DNA of 64,000 bases. Origin: Phaeacidiphilus oryzae TH49 (GTDB taxonomy: Bacteria; Actinomycetota; Actinomycetes; Streptomycetales; Streptomycetaceae). Within the stretch, counting starts at the first letter, position 1. Each line of letters starts with the position of its first letter. Of the stretch, positions 26,250 to 36,237 are shown one piece after another. A program made the position numbers and the translations under genes. Below the pieces are notes generated by a model. The model saw nothing but the letters and a program-made list of their open reading frames with translations, searched no databases and was not told where the DNA came from. The stretch covers positions 2,674,055 through 2,738,054 of the forward strand of contig NZ_JQMQ01000005.1 in NCBI RefSeq assembly GCF_000744815.1. The letters run 5' to 3'.

Positions 26250-27581
26250 TTGAAGCGCAAGATTGCAGCGGCGGCGGCGATCGCCACCGCAACCGTCCTC
26301 TCCGCGGCAGCATGTTCTTCGTCCGGCACCTCCACCACCGGAGCGCAGGGCACGCTGAGCACGGACGGCAAGGGCAAGACGATCACCGTCTGGCTCCAGC
26401 AGGACGCCGAGAAGGGCTGGATGGACGTCGTCAAGTCGGCCGAGGACCAGTTCACCAAGGAGACCGGCGCCAAGGTCAGCATCCAGTGGCAGACCTGGCC
26501 CAACTACTCGGTGAAGCTCGACACCGCGCTGCTCTCCGGCAACGCCCCCGACGCGGTCGAGTTCGGCAACACCCAGACCGCCAAGTACATAGCGGCCGGG
26601 GCGCTGGTCGACCTCACCGGTGTGAAGTCCAAGTTCTCCAACTCCGGGAGCTGGCTGGACTCGCTGGCGGCCTCCGGCCAGAGCCCGCAGGGCAAGACCT
26701 ACGCCGTCCCCTACTACGCCGGCGTGCGCACCCTGATCTACCGCAAGGACATCTTCGCCGCCGCCGGGGTCACCACTCCCCCCACCACCTTCGCCGAGCT
26801 CAAGGCCGACCTGGACAAGGTGAAGGCGAAGAACGCGGGCAAGTCCGGCTTCTCCACCCTCTACCTGCCCGGCAAGGACTGGTACGTGGCCACCGCCTTC
26901 GGCGCCGACACCTACGGCACCGACGGCGTCATCGCCAACCAGACCAACGGCAGCTGGGCCGGCACCCTGACCGAGCCCAACTTCATCAAGGGCGTCAAGA
27001 CCTGGCAGCAGTTCCAGCAGGACTACTCGGTCGGCGGCACCACCGTGGACGAGTCCAACCAGGACCAGCTGATGGCCAAGGGCAACATCGCCGCCATCGT
27101 CGGCCTGGGCTACGAGGCCTCCACGGTCAGTTCGAACGCCCCCGGCGCCGGCGGCAACCCCGCCCTCGCCGACAAGCTGGCCACCGTGGCGCTGCCCAGC
27201 GCGAGCGGCAACGGCACCATGCCGCAGATGCTCGGCGGCTCGGACATGGCGGTGCCGAGCAAGGCCAAGAACCCCGGCCTGGGCGCCGAGTTCGTCCGGA
27301 TCTTCACCGACACCCAGCGGCAGACCATGCTGGCCAAGTACGCCATCCCCAACAACAAGACGCTGATGTCGAAGTACGAGTCGGTCTCCCCGGGGAACCA
27401 GGCCTCCGGCCAGGCGGCCTCCGGCAAGACCTGGTTCATCCCCAACTCCCAGTTCTGGAGCCAGGCCTCCGACGAGACCGCGCTGCAGAACGCGTACTCG
27501 GCGATCGCCGGCGGCGCGGACCCGCAGAAGTCCCTGGCCACCGCGCAGACCACGATCCTGGGCGACCTGAACGGCAGCTGA
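26250..27581 (+). CDS. dasA: Chitobiose-binding lipoprotein of the Das ABC transporter
   Basis: 443-residue extracellular solute-binding protein (family 1). The signal peptide ends in SAAAC with lipidated Cys22, followed by a Ser/Gly/Thr linker. The SBP fold includes KTITVWLQQDAEKGW, GNAPDAVEFGNTQ, VPYYAGVRTLIYRKDIF and GGSDMAVPSKAKNPG. In Streptomyces DasA captures (GlcNAc)2 from chitin. The start is TTG 26250 after GGAGG; an ATG at 26245 stops after two codons. The mRNA leader overlaps the dre operator. Confidence 0.92.
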   Translation: MKRKIAAAAAIATATVLSAAACSSSGTSTTGAQGTLSTDGKGKTITVWLQQDAEKGWMDVVKSAEDQFTKETGAKVSIQWQTWPNYSVKLDTALLSGNAPDAVEFGNTQTAKYIAAGALVDLTGVKSKFSNSGSWLDSLAASGQSPQGKTYAVPYYAGVRTLIYRKDIFAAAGVTTPPTTFAELKADLDKVKAKNAGKSGFSTLYLPGKDWYVATAFGADTYGTDGVIANQTNGSWAGTLTEPNFIKGVKTWQQFQQDYSVGGTTVDESNQDQLMAKGNIAAIVGLGYEASTVSSNAPGAGGNPALADKLATVALPSASGNGTMPQMLGGSDMAVPSKAKNPGLGAEFVRIFTDTQRQTMLAKYAIPNNKTLMSKYESVSPGNQASGQAASGKTWFIPNSQFWSQASDETALQNAYSAIAGGADPQKSLATAQTTILGDLNGS

Positions 27582-27695
27582 CGGCACTCGGTACGGGTGC
27601 GGGGCGCGGAGTCCGGCTACGGCCCGCGACCCCGCCCCGCCCCGTCCCCAGGCCGCGCAGCGCGAGGACGACCACCCCGGGAGGACTGACAGAGG

Positions 27696-28706
27696 ATGAC
27701 CGCGATCGACAATGGGACCGCCGCCGGCGCACGCCGGGGCGGGCCGGCCGGCGGCCGCCCGGGTGCGGGGCCGGACGGCCGCCGCCGGCGCGAGCACCGG
27801 CGTGAACGGCGGAGCGGCGGAGGGCTCCCCTACGCCCTGATCCTGCCCGCCACGGCGGTGCTGCTCGGCGTCGTCGGATACCCGCTGGTCAGACTGGTCC
27901 AGCTCGCCCTGCAGAACGCCAACGACTACCTCCACCTGGCCAATCCGGCGCTGATCAAGTACATCGGCTTCGCCACCTTCCAGAAGGTGCTGTCCGACCC
28001 GACCTTCTGGACCTCGGTCGAGCGGAGTCTGATCTTCACCGCCGAGGTGGTGGTCGCCTCGATCGTGCTGGCGCTGGCCGTGGCCGCGCTGCTCGGCCGG
28101 GTCAGCGGCTGGGTGCGGGTGACCGTCCTCACCGTGCTGATGTTCGTCTGGGCGATCCCGGCGATCGTCAGCGGCACGCTCTTCCGCTGGCTCTTCGCCA
28201 ACAACGGCGGGGCCGTCGACTACCTCTGCTACCTGCTGGGCGGCAAGGGGATGCTGCACCACGACTGGTTCGTGGACGCGAACCAGGGCCTCTACGTGGT
28301 GGTCGCGGCGGTCGTGGTCTGGGGGGCGCTGCCCTTCCTGGTGCTGGGCTTCCACGCGGCGATCGGCCAGGTCCCGCGGGAGCTGACGGAGGCGGCCCGG
28401 ATCGACGGGGCCTCCGCCTGGCAGGGCTTCCGGCACGTCGTCCTGCCGGTGATCCGGCCGTTCCTGGGGATCGCCACCGCCCTCAGCTTCATCTGGGACT
28501 TCCAGGTCTTCCCGCAGATCATGGCGCTGCGGGCGGGCTCCCCCGAGGCCGGCTACCAGGTCATCGGGGTCTACCTCTACGAGAAGGGCGTCGGCAGCTC
28601 GCACTACAGCAGCAGCGCGGTGATCTCCATCGCGATGATCCTGCTGATGCTGACCGCCCTGGTGCTGTACATCCGGCAGGCGCTGCGGACGGGAGAGTCG
28701 GACTGA
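27696..28706 (+). CDS. dasB: Das transporter permease, MalF type
   Basis: 336-residue permease. A Gly/Arg-rich N-terminal 40 residues precede six membrane segments, the first about 46-66 (YALILPATAVLLGVVGYPL). The EAA loop is EAARIDGASAWQGFRHVVLP. It forms the channel with DasC. It overlaps dasC by one base (TGATG). No ATPase gene lies in the operon; Streptomyces sugar importers of this class share the ATPase MsiK encoded elsewhere. Confidence 0.92.
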   Translation: MTAIDNGTAAGARRGGPAGGRPGAGPDGRRRREHRRERRSGGGLPYALILPATAVLLGVVGYPLVRLVQLALQNANDYLHLANPALIKYIGFATFQKVLSDPTFWTSVERSLIFTAEVVVASIVLALAVAALLGRVSGWVRVTVLTVLMFVWAIPAIVSGTLFRWLFANNGGAVDYLCYLLGGKGMLHHDWFVDANQGLYVVVAAVVVWGALPFLVLGFHAAIGQVPRELTEAARIDGASAWQGFRHVVLPVIRPFLGIATALSFIWDFQVFPQIMALRAGSPEAGYQVIGVYLYEKGVGSSHYSSSAVISIAMILLMLTALVLYIRQALRTGESD

Positions 28707-29593
28707 TGGCTGATCGACGAGCACCGGCCGCCCGGCTCTCCACGGGCTTCTCCGGCCCCGGCCGCAGCCGGGCGATGACCGGGGTGTGGAACACGGTGGC
28801 CCTGGTCTTCGCCGCGGTGATGGCCTTCCCGCTCTACTGGCTGCTGCTGACGGCCGTGCAGCCGGGCCGGGACCTGCTGAGCGCGTACCCGAAGTTCTGG
28901 CCGACCGGTATCCAGTTCGGCAGCTTCCGCACCGTCTTCGCGGACTCCAACTTCGCCACCGACCTGCTGAACACGGCGATCATCACGGTGGGCGCGATCG
29001 TCCTCGGCCTCGCGGTCGGCTTCATGGCCGCGGTGGGCGTCGCCCGCTTCCGGTTCGCCGGGCGCAACCCGTTCGTGGTCGCCATGCTGATCGTGCAGAT
29101 GGTGCCGCTGGTGGCGCTGGTCATCCCGCTCTTCATCGTGCTGGACCGGGTGGGCCTCTACGACCAGCTGTTCGGGGTGGTGCTGGCCTATCTGGTGTTC
29201 ACCATCCCGTACGTGGTGTGGACCCTGCGGACCTTCATCGTCAACATCCCGCGGGAGCTGGACGAGGCGGCGATGGTGGACGGCTGCACCCAGTGGGGCG
29301 CGTTCTTCCGGGTGGTCCTGCCGCTGACCGTGCCCGGCCTGATCACCACCGGCGTCTACTGCTGGATCCAGGCCTGGAACGAGTTCGCCATCGCCAACAC
29401 CCTGCTGACCAGCGCGGGGAAGCAGACCTCGATGGTCTGGCTGACCGGCTGGAGCGCCTCGCAGACCCATGGCGCGGACTACGGCGCGCAGATGGCCGGC
29501 AGCCTGCTGATCTCGCTTCCGGTGATCATCCTGTTCACCCTCCTGCAGAAGCGCCTGGCCGGCGGCCTGACCGCGGGCGCGGTCAAGGGCTGA
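28706..29593 (+). CDS. dasC: Das transporter permease, MalG type
   Basis: 295-residue permease with six membrane segments, first about 28-50 (WNTVALVFAAVMAFPLYWLL). The EAA loop is DEAAMVDGCTQWGAFFRVVLP. It is the second channel subunit of the chitobiose importer, translationally coupled to dasB. Confidence 0.92.
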   Translation: MADRRAPAARLSTGFSGPGRSRAMTGVWNTVALVFAAVMAFPLYWLLLTAVQPGRDLLSAYPKFWPTGIQFGSFRTVFADSNFATDLLNTAIITVGAIVLGLAVGFMAAVGVARFRFAGRNPFVVAMLIVQMVPLVALVIPLFIVLDRVGLYDQLFGVVLAYLVFTIPYVVWTLRTFIVNIPRELDEAAMVDGCTQWGAFFRVVLPLTVPGLITTGVYCWIQAWNEFAIANTLLTSAGKQTSMVWLTGWSASQTHGADYGAQMAGSLLISLPVIILFTLLQKRLAGGLTAGAVKG

Positions 29594-29675
29594 CGACCCC
29601 GGCAGGGCGATCGCACGCCAACCCCACGTCAACACGTACGGAATCCCGCCCGAGGGACGAGGAGTAACGCAAACC

Positions 29676-31217
29676 ATGGATGACCTGCGGAGTGACGCTG
29701 GCGCGGTGCTGCAGCCCGGATTCGCCGGGCTGACCGCCCCCGAGTGGGTGCGCAGGGCGATCGGCGAACGCGCCCTCGGCGGCGTCGCGCTCTACGGGCG
29801 GAACGTCCGGGACACCGCCCAGGTCGCCGCGCTCACCGGGGAGCTGTACGCCCTCAATCCGGAGATCCTGGTGGCCACCGACGAGGAGGGCGGCGACGTC
29901 ACCCGGCTGGAGACCGACAGCGGCTCCTCCTACCCCGGCAACCTCGCGCTGGGCGCGGTGGACGACACCGAGCTGACCGAGGCGGTCGCCCGCTCGATCG
30001 GCCGGGACCTGGCCGGCGTCGGCATCGGCCTGGACTACGCGCCGGACGCGGACGTCAACTCCAACCCGGACAACCCGGTGATCGGCGTCCGCTCCTTCGG
30101 CGGGGACGGCGAGCTGGCCGCCCGGCACACCGCCGCCTACGTCCGCGGGCTGCAGTCGGCGGGGGTCGCGGCCTGCGCCAAGCACTTCCCCGGGCATGGG
30201 GACACCGCCGTCGACTCCCACCTCGGGCTGCCCCGGATCGAGTTGGACGAGGAGGCCTTCGCCGAGCACCTCCGGCCGTTCCGGGCCGCGATCGAGGCCG
30301 GGGTACGGGCGGTGATGACCGCCCACATCCTCTTCCCCGCCTACGACGAGGCGCTGCCGGCCACCATGTCCCGGCGGATCCTCACCGGGCTGCTCCGCGA
30401 GGAGCTGGGCTTCGGCGGGCTGATCGTCACCGACGGCATCGAGATGGCCGCGATCTCCGGCACCCACGGGGTGGCGGCCGGCACCGTACGGGCGATCGCC
30501 GGCGGCGCCGACACCATCTGCGTCGGCGGCGGCCTGCGCGACGAGGACGCCTTCACCTATCTGCGGGACGCCCTGGTCTGGGCGGTCCGGGAGGGCCGGC
30601 TCCCCGAGGAGCGGCTGCACGAGGCCGCCGAGCGCAACCGGGCGGCGGCGGCCTGGGCGCGCGAGGGGCGCGAGGCGTCGGCCGGAGGCGGGGGCGTGCG
30701 CACCGGCGCCAACGGCCACCGGGCCATCGGCCTGACGGCCGCCCGGCGGGCGCTCCACCTGGAGGGGAAGCTGACGCCGCTGCACGGCGTGCCGCACGTA
30801 CTCGAGTTCACTCCGGTGGCGAACATCGCGGTGGGCGACGAGACCGCCTGGGGCGTGGCCGGCCCCCTCGCCGAGCTGGTCCCCGGGACCACCATGACCC
30901 GGGTGACCGCCCCGTCGGGGGGCGGGGCGGTCCCCCGGGTGGACATCGAGCCGCTGGTCGGCGCGGCCGTCGGCCGGCCGCTGGTGGCCGTGGTCCGCGA
31001 CGTCCACCGTTACGAGTGGATGCGCCGGGCGGTACTGGCGATCACCGAACGCCGCCCGGACACCGTCGTGGTGGAGGTCGGCACCGGCCACGGCCTGCAC
31101 GAACTGTTCGCGGCCAACGGCACCACGGTGCTGGCGACCCGCGGCAGCGCCCGGGTCTGCGGCGTCGCCGCGGCCGAGGCACTGACCGGGCGCACCCCGG
31201 ACCCCGCGGGGACCTGA
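29676..31217 (+). CDS. dasD: GH3 beta-N-acetylhexosaminidase
   Basis: 513-residue family 3 glycosidase of the NagZ type. The loop KHFPGHGDTAVDSHLGLP carries the Asp180/His182 dyad that replaces the usual acid/base in N-acetylglucosaminidases. LIVTDGIEMAAISG carries the nucleophile Asp253. A C-terminal alpha/beta domain (about 355-513) follows. No signal peptide, so it cleaves imported chitobiose in the cytoplasm. It begins 82 bp after dasC and is probably part of the same operon. Confidence 0.88.
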   Translation: MDDLRSDAGAVLQPGFAGLTAPEWVRRAIGERALGGVALYGRNVRDTAQVAALTGELYALNPEILVATDEEGGDVTRLETDSGSSYPGNLALGAVDDTELTEAVARSIGRDLAGVGIGLDYAPDADVNSNPDNPVIGVRSFGGDGELAARHTAAYVRGLQSAGVAACAKHFPGHGDTAVDSHLGLPRIELDEEAFAEHLRPFRAAIEAGVRAVMTAHILFPAYDEALPATMSRRILTGLLREELGFGGLIVTDGIEMAAISGTHGVAAGTVRAIAGGADTICVGGGLRDEDAFTYLRDALVWAVREGRLPEERLHEAAERNRAAAAWAREGREASAGGGGVRTGANGHRAIGLTAARRALHLEGKLTPLHGVPHVLEFTPVANIAVGDETAWGVAGPLAELVPGTTMTRVTAPSGGGAVPRVDIEPLVGAAVGRPLVAVVRDVHRYEWMRRAVLAITERRPDTVVVEVGTGHGLHELFAANGTTVLATRGSARVCGVAAAEALTGRTPDPAGT

Positions 31218-31283
31218 GCCGCTTCCGGGTGAAGACATGCCACCATAGGGCGAACTGGCCAGTCAGAGGGAGAAGACAGCGGG

Positions 31284-32051
31284 ATGACCACCGAAGGGGT
31301 CCAGCAGGACGACTCGAACGCCGCTCCCACCGCGGTGGTCAGCGCCCGCGTGCCGAAGTACTACCGCCTCAAGCGGCATCTCCTGGAGATCACCCGGACC
31401 CAGGCCCCCGGCACCCCCGTGCCGCCGGAGCGCACCCTGGCCCTGGAGTTCGAGACCTCCCGCACCACCGTCCGGCAGGCGCTCCAGGAGCTGGTGGTCG
31501 AGGGCCGGCTGGAGCGCATCCAGGGCAAGGGCACCTTCGTGGCCAAGCCCAAGGTGTCCCAGGCGCTCCAACTGACCTCGTACACCGAGGACATGAGGGC
31601 GCAGGGCCTGGAGCCGACCTCCCGCCTGCTGGAGGTGGGCTACATCAGCGCGGACGACCGGCTGGCCGGCCTGCTGGACATCCGCCCGGGCGGCCGGGTC
31701 CTGCGCATCGAGCGCCTCCGGCTGGCCAACGGCGACCCGATGGCGATCGAGACCGCCCACCTCTCGGCCAAGCGCTTCCCGGCCCTCCGCCGCAACCTCG
31801 TCAAGCACTCCTCGCTCTACGCGGCCCTGGCCGAGGTGTACGGGGTGGCGGTGGCCGAGGCCGAGGAGACCATCGAGACCTCGCTGGCCACCCCGCGCGA
31901 GGCCGGGCAGCTCGGCACCGACGTCGGCCTGCCGATGCTGCTCCTCTCCCGGCACTCCTTCGACGACCGGGGCGAGCCGGTGGAATGGGTGCGCTCGGTC
32001 TACCGCGGCGACCGCTACAAGTTCACCGCCCGGCTTCGCCGACCGAATTGA
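31284..32051 (+). CDS. dasR: GntR/HutC family regulator of N-acetylglucosamine metabolism
   Basis: 255-residue regulator. The winged helix (about 24-95) has [12 protein letters not shown] and [20 protein letters not shown], ending in [13 protein letters not shown]. The UTRA effector domain (about 110-250) has [15 protein letters not shown] and [16 protein letters not shown]. DasR represses das and nag genes at dre sites and is released by GlcN-6-P or GlcNAc-6-P. Encoded next to dasABCD with dre sites in the window, so the assignment is firm. GGGAG lies ahead of ATG 31284. Confidence 0.93.
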   Translation: MTTEGVQQDDSNAAPTAVVSARVPKYYRLKRHLLEITRTQAPGTPVPPERTLALEFETSRTTVRQALQELVVEGRLERIQGKGTFVAKPKVSQALQLTSYTEDMRAQGLEPTSRLLEVGYISADDRLAGLLDIRPGGRVLRIERLRLANGDPMAIETAHLSAKRFPALRRNLVKHSSLYAALAEVYGVAVAEAEETIETSLATPREAGQLGTDVGLPMLLLSRHSFDDRGEPVEWVRSVYRGDRYKFTARLRRPN

Positions 32052-32230
32052 CGGTTCGTCAGTTCACGCGGAATACCGCGAGGCTTTTCCGGACTTGACC
32101 GGATTACGCCCGATGTCGATCGCCCAGAACGCGGGATTATCCGTCGGACCTCGTGACTTGGCGATGCCTTTGCCATAGATTTCCTGCCTCATCAGGATTG
32201 CATAAGCACGAGCATTCTCGGAGCCGCGCC

Positions 32231-32569
32231 ATGGCAGAGTCACCGCCGCCCGCCGCCGTTCCTGAGCCGAGGGGCCCGCAGAGCCCCTCCTCAGCGGACG
32301 GCCTTCCCGTGATCACCCCCACCAGGGTGGTCGTGGCCATATTGGTCATCGCGCCCTTCGTGGCTCTGCTGTGGGTCTCCTCCTACTCCAAGACCGGTCC
32401 CACGCTGGGCGGTTGGCCGTTCTTCTACTGGTACCAGATGATCTGGGTACTGATCTCGGCCGCACTCACCGCGATCGCGTACGTCCTGGTCCGGCGTGAG
32501 GAGAAGGCGCGCAAGGCGCTCCGCGCGGCACGCGCCGGCGCCGCCGAAGGAGAGGCCGAGCAGCGATGA
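32231..32569 (+). CDS. DUF3311 small membrane subunit of a monocarboxylate transporter
   Basis: 112-residue protein with a Pro-rich N-terminus and two hydrophobic segments: about 36-52 (VVVAILVIAPFVALLWV) and 67-88 (WYQMIWVLISAALTAIAYV). The FFYWYQ motif is typical of DUF3311. It overlaps the next gene by ATGA and is the standard small partner of MctP-type symporters. ATG 32231 follows CGGAG. Confidence 0.87.
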   Translation: MAESPPPAAVPEPRGPQSPSSADGLPVITPTRVVVAILVIAPFVALLWVSSYSKTGPTLGGWPFFYWYQMIWVLISAALTAIAYVLVRREEKARKALRAARAGAAEGEAEQR

Positions 32570-34197
32570 ACCACGGACTCAACGGAGTCGCCCTCGGCGT
32601 CTTCATCTTCTTCTTCGCCCTGGTCACCGTGCTGGGCTTCCTCGCCGCCCGCTGGCGCCGCGCGGACAACGCGCTGCACCTGGACGAGTGGGGGCTCGGC
32701 GGCCGCAGCTTCGGCACCTGGATCACCTGGTTCCTGCTGGGCGGCGACCTGTACACCGCGTACACCTTCATCGCCGTCCCGGCGGCGGTCTTCGGCACCG
32801 GCGGGGCCGGCTTCTTCGCGGTGCCGTACACGATCATCTGCTACCCGCTGGTCTTCCTCTTCCTGCCGCGGCTCTGGTCGGTCTCCCACCGGCGCGGGTA
32901 CGTCACCCCCGCCGACTTCGTGAAGGGCCGCTACGGCTCGCGCGGGCTCTCCCTGGCCGTCGCGCTCACCGGCATCCTCGCCACCATGCCGTACATCGCC
33001 CTCCAGCTGGTGGGCATCCAGGCGGTGCTGGACACCCTGGGCCTGGGCGGGTCGAGCGGGTTCATGAAGGACCTGCCGCTGCTGATCGCGTTCGCCGTGC
33101 TGGCCGCGTACACCTACTCGTCCGGCCTGCGCGCCCCCGCGCTGATCGCGTTCGTCAAGGACACCCTGATCTACATCGTGATCATCGTGGCCGCGATCTA
33201 CATCCCGATGCGGCTGGGCGGCTGGGGCCACGTCTTCCACTCCGCGGCCGACTCGCTGTCCAAGACCAACCCGGCCACCGGCAAGCCCAAGGGCTCGCTG
33301 ATCGTCGGCGCGCAGGGCCAGTGGGCGTACGCCACCCTCGCCCTCGGCTCGGCGATGGCCCTGTTCATGTACCCGCACTCGGTCACCGGCGTCCTCTCCT
33401 CCAAGAGCCGGGTGACGGTCCGCCGCAACACCGCGGTGCTGCCCGCCTACTCGCTGATGCTGGGCTTCCTCGCCCTCCTGGGCTTCATGGCGATCGCGGC
33501 CGGCGTCGGCAAGGGCGTCACCGGCTTCAACGCGCAGCTGGCGGTCCCCGAGCTGTTCGACCGGATGTTCCCGAGCTGGTTCACCGGCATCGCCTTCGCC
33601 GCGATCGGCATCGGCGCGCTGGTCCCCGCGGCCATCATGTCGATCGCCGCCGCCAACCTGTTCACCCGGAACGTCTTCCGCGACTTCATCAAGCCGGACG
33701 CCACCCCGGAGCAGGAGACCAAGGTCTCCAAGATCGTCTCGCTGCTGGTGAAGGTGGGGGCGCTGGTCTTCGTCCTGGGCATGGACAAGTCCTTCGCCAT
33801 CAACCTCCAGCTGCTGGGCGGGATCTGGATCCTGCAGACCTTCCCGTCCCTGGTCGGCGGCCTCTTCACCCGCTGGTTCCACCGCTGGGCGCTGCTCATC
33901 GGCTGGGCGGCGGGCATGGCCTACGGCACCTGGGGCGCGTACAGCGTGGCGGCGCCGGGCAAGCCGGGCTCGCACTTCGGCGGCTCCAGCGTCAACATCC
34001 CCGGCCTGGGCCACACCGGTTACGTGGGCCTGACCGCCTTCGTCCTGAACGCGGTCGTCGCGGTGGTCTTCACCCTGATCTTCCGCGCCCTGAAGGCCCC
34101 CGCCGGCCGGGACGAGACCCAGCCGTCCGACTACACGGCCGACAAGGGCGACCCCGAGACCGCCGAGGACCTCCCCCTGGCCCCGACGGCAAGCTGA
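32566..34197 (+). CDS. mctP: Sodium:solute symporter, monocarboxylate uptake permease
   Basis: 543-residue SSS-family transporter with about 13 membrane helices. LGGRSFGTWITWFLLGGDL and the RGYVTPADFVKGRYGSRG loop are typical of MctP, which takes up lactate, pyruvate and alanine. SYSLMLG-type helices and KSFAINLQLLGGIWI follow. Translationally coupled to DUF3311. The exact substrate is inferred from the family. Confidence 0.88.
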   Translation: MNHGLNGVALGVFIFFFALVTVLGFLAARWRRADNALHLDEWGLGGRSFGTWITWFLLGGDLYTAYTFIAVPAAVFGTGGAGFFAVPYTIICYPLVFLFLPRLWSVSHRRGYVTPADFVKGRYGSRGLSLAVALTGILATMPYIALQLVGIQAVLDTLGLGGSSGFMKDLPLLIAFAVLAAYTYSSGLRAPALIAFVKDTLIYIVIIVAAIYIPMRLGGWGHVFHSAADSLSKTNPATGKPKGSLIVGAQGQWAYATLALGSAMALFMYPHSVTGVLSSKSRVTVRRNTAVLPAYSLMLGFLALLGFMAIAAGVGKGVTGFNAQLAVPELFDRMFPSWFTGIAFAAIGIGALVPAAIMSIAAANLFTRNVFRDFIKPDATPEQETKVSKIVSLLVKVGALVFVLGMDKSFAINLQLLGGIWILQTFPSLVGGLFTRWFHRWALLIGWAAGMAYGTWGAYSVAAPGKPGSHFGGSSVNIPGLGHTGYVGLTAFVLNAVVAVVFTLIFRALKAPAGRDETQPSDYTADKGDPETAEDLPLAPTAS

Positions 34198-34202
34198 CCC
34201 AC

Positions 34203-34411
34203 GCGCCGCGCGCCCCGAGCGCAGCGCCGCAGGCGCAGGCAAGGGGCGCGGGGAACTGCGCGGCCCGCACGCAACGGCGCCGCACCCGGCAGCGGAGTCT
34301 GGGTTGCAGCCCAGTGGCCGTTGCCGAGTGCGGCGCCGTTTGCGGCCGGCCGCGCAGTTCCCCGCGCCCCTGCGCGCGCCTGCGGCGCAGTGCCCGGGGC
34401 GGCGCCGTTTG
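34203..34411. repeat. GC-rich repeat, copy D: two whole elements in inverted orientation
   Basis: A 44-bp arm (34242-34285, core AGGGGCGCGGGGAACTGCGC, ending in ACGGCGCCGCAC) is repeated inverted at 34328-34371 with only a few mismatches. Between them is a small hairpin CTGGG/CCCAG. Flanking GCGCAGCGCCGCAGGCGC words match other copies. The element fills the whole gap between the convergent mctP and def genes; no gene is seen. Confidence 0.8.
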
Positions 34412-34413
34412 CG

Positions 34414-35022
34414 TCAGTCGTTCGGGACCGTCTCGTAGCCGACCGTCTTCTTCGCCATCTGGCGCATCGCGTCCTTGCGGTCCCGCTTCGACAGCCGGTC
34501 GATGTACAGGTAGCCGTTCAGGTGGTCGGTCTCGTGCTGCAGGCAGCGCGCGAAGAAACCGGTCCCCTCGACGCTCACCTCGTTGCCCTCGCGGTCCCGC
34601 CCGCGGGCCACCGCGAAGTCCGGGCGGGCCAGGTCCACGTACGCCCCCGGCACGGACAGGCAGCCCTCCGGCGACTCGTCCAGCGTCCGCTCCGCCGGGT
34701 CCAGCTCGTCCAGCACCGGGTTGGCCAGCACCCCGACATGCCGGACGCCCTCGTCGTCGGGGCAGTCGTAGACGAAGACCCGCTGGTCGACGCCGATCTG
34801 GTTGGCCGCGAGGCCGACCCCGTCCGCCGCGTACATCGACACGAACATGTCGTCGACCAGCGCCTGGAACTCCGCGCCGAAGTCGGTGACCGGCTTGCAG
34901 GGGCGGTGCAGCACCGGGTTGCCGACCACCGTGATCGGCCGAACGGTCCCCTTGGAGGTGTCCGGAAGCTCGCCGACCACCTTCTGGTCGACCTGCCGCT
35001 CTTCCGCCTGCTGCTCCGCCAT
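34414..35022 (-). CDS. def: Peptide deformylase
   Basis: Removes the formyl group from the N-terminal Met of new proteins. All three metal-site motifs are present: [18 protein letters not shown] (Cys ligand) and QHETDHLNG (two His ligands and the catalytic Glu). ATG 35022 gives 202 residues. The best Shine-Dalgarno (GAGGAAGG) is somewhat far upstream, so a GTG four codons earlier is possible. The N-terminal 25 residues are acidic and not part of the fold. Confidence 0.93.
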   Translation of the reverse strand: MAEQQAEERQVDQKVVGELPDTSKGTVRPITVVGNPVLHRPCKPVTDFGAEFQALVDDMFVSMYAADGVGLAANQIGVDQRVFVYDCPDDEGVRHVGVLANPVLDELDPAERTLDESPEGCLSVPGAYVDLARPDFAVARGRDREGNEVSVEGTGFFARCLQHETDHLNGYLYIDRLSKRDRKDAMRQMAKKTVGYETVPND

Positions 35023-35096
35023 CGCCCGTGTCACGCCTTCCTCGACCTGTCCCTTGCGAAGGACCAGGTTACGGGTCCCGGCGGGATGGTTCCGCC

Positions 35097-36071
35097 TCAG
35101 CAGACCTCTTCGAGGTCCCGGTACCCGCGGGCCTCCGGCCGCGCCGCCACCCAGCGGTCCAGCAGCGCCCCGACCAGCTTCGGCGGGGCCGCGAGACCGC
35201 ACTCCCGCTCCGGCACCCAGGAGGCGCCGAGCGAGCGGTGGCTGAGATGCCCGCCCAGATGCCCGTCGTCATGCGGGTCGTGGTGGCCGGTGAGGCCGTC
35301 GTCGATGTCCATCCGGCTCTCCGAGCAGGTGCGGCAGAGCAGCCGCACCGAGGAGGTCCAGTCCTCGGCGGCGTACCCGGCCTCGGAGACCAGCCGCTCC
35401 AGCGCGTCCCGGTCCCGCTCCTCGGCGGCCTGCAGCAGCACCACGTACGTCGGCACGGGGGACGGCGCCCACAGCTCGATCTCGTCGAAGACGGGGTACG
35501 GCACCCCGTCGGCGACCCGCTCGCCGTGCGGGGCGCCGTCGTGCAGCACCACCTCGCCCCAGCGGCGGCCCGAGGAGGGCAGCGGGATGGACAGCACCTC
35601 GACCCGTGCCGGATCGATCCGCCGGCCCCAGACCACCTCGGACTCCCCGGCCGGGGAGAGCCGCACCGGGGTGGTGCCGAAGTCCAGCGCCACCGGGCCC
35701 TCGCCGACCGGCACCTTCAGCCCGTACGCCTGCCAGGCGCGGCGGGCCAGCGGCCAGTCCTGGAGGGCGGTGGCGGCGATCCCCAGGTTCCACCAGTCGG
35801 GGGCGCCCGGGTGCCGGTCCAGCAGGGCGACGGCGCGCAGCCCGGCGGCCCGCGCCTGCTCCCAGTCCCGCTTGAACTTGTGCAGCAGGGCCAGGTTGTA
35901 CCAGGAGTCGGAGAGCCAGGGCTCGAGGTCGGCGGCCATCACCAGGAGGGCCCCGGCGTCCTCGTAGCGCCCGTCACCGATCAGCGTGAAGGCCCGGTCG
36001 GTCGTCCGCCGCCAAGTGGCGGACGGCCGGTGCCGCGCCCGGTTGAAGATCCTCACGTTTCGGCCTGCCAC
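35097..36071 (-). CDS. Tetratricopeptide-type protein with Cys/His-rich C-terminal region
   Basis: 324 residues. A TPR-like first third (about 20-120; [55 protein letters not shown]). A middle beta-rich domain (about 125-235) has [20 protein letters not shown]. The C-terminal part has CRTC and a His-rich stretch ([17 protein letters not shown]) that could bind metal. Family function unknown to me. It lies just upstream of def on the same strand. Confidence 0.7.
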   Translation of the reverse strand: MAGRNVRIFNRARHRPSATWRRTTDRAFTLIGDGRYEDAGALLVMAADLEPWLSDSWYNLALLHKFKRDWEQARAAGLRAVALLDRHPGAPDWWNLGIAATALQDWPLARRAWQAYGLKVPVGEGPVALDFGTTPVRLSPAGESEVVWGRRIDPARVEVLSIPLPSSGRRWGEVVLHDGAPHGERVADGVPYPVFDEIELWAPSPVPTYVVLLQAAEERDRDALERLVSEAGYAAEDWTSSVRLLCRTCSESRMDIDDGLTGHHDPHDDGHLGGHLSHRSLGASWVPERECGLAAPPKLVGALLDRWVAARPEARGYRDLEEVC

Positions 36072-36237
36072 TGTCTGTCCGCCCGGCGCCTTCCGGCCCG
36101 GGTCCCCTGCGGAATGTGTGCGTCCCTGTCTCTCGTGGTCAGCCGCTCACCCCGTTCCCTGCCCAATTGCCAAGGCCCGGAAGCCTTTCGGCGACCCCCG
36201 CTCGGCATCCAACCACGACCGGGCCGAACGGCGCTCC

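Noticed and set aside
31254-31263. ACTGGCCAGT just before dasR as a dre operator
   Set aside because: The half-sites abut instead of being separated by the TCTAGA centre, so it does not fit the DasR consensus.
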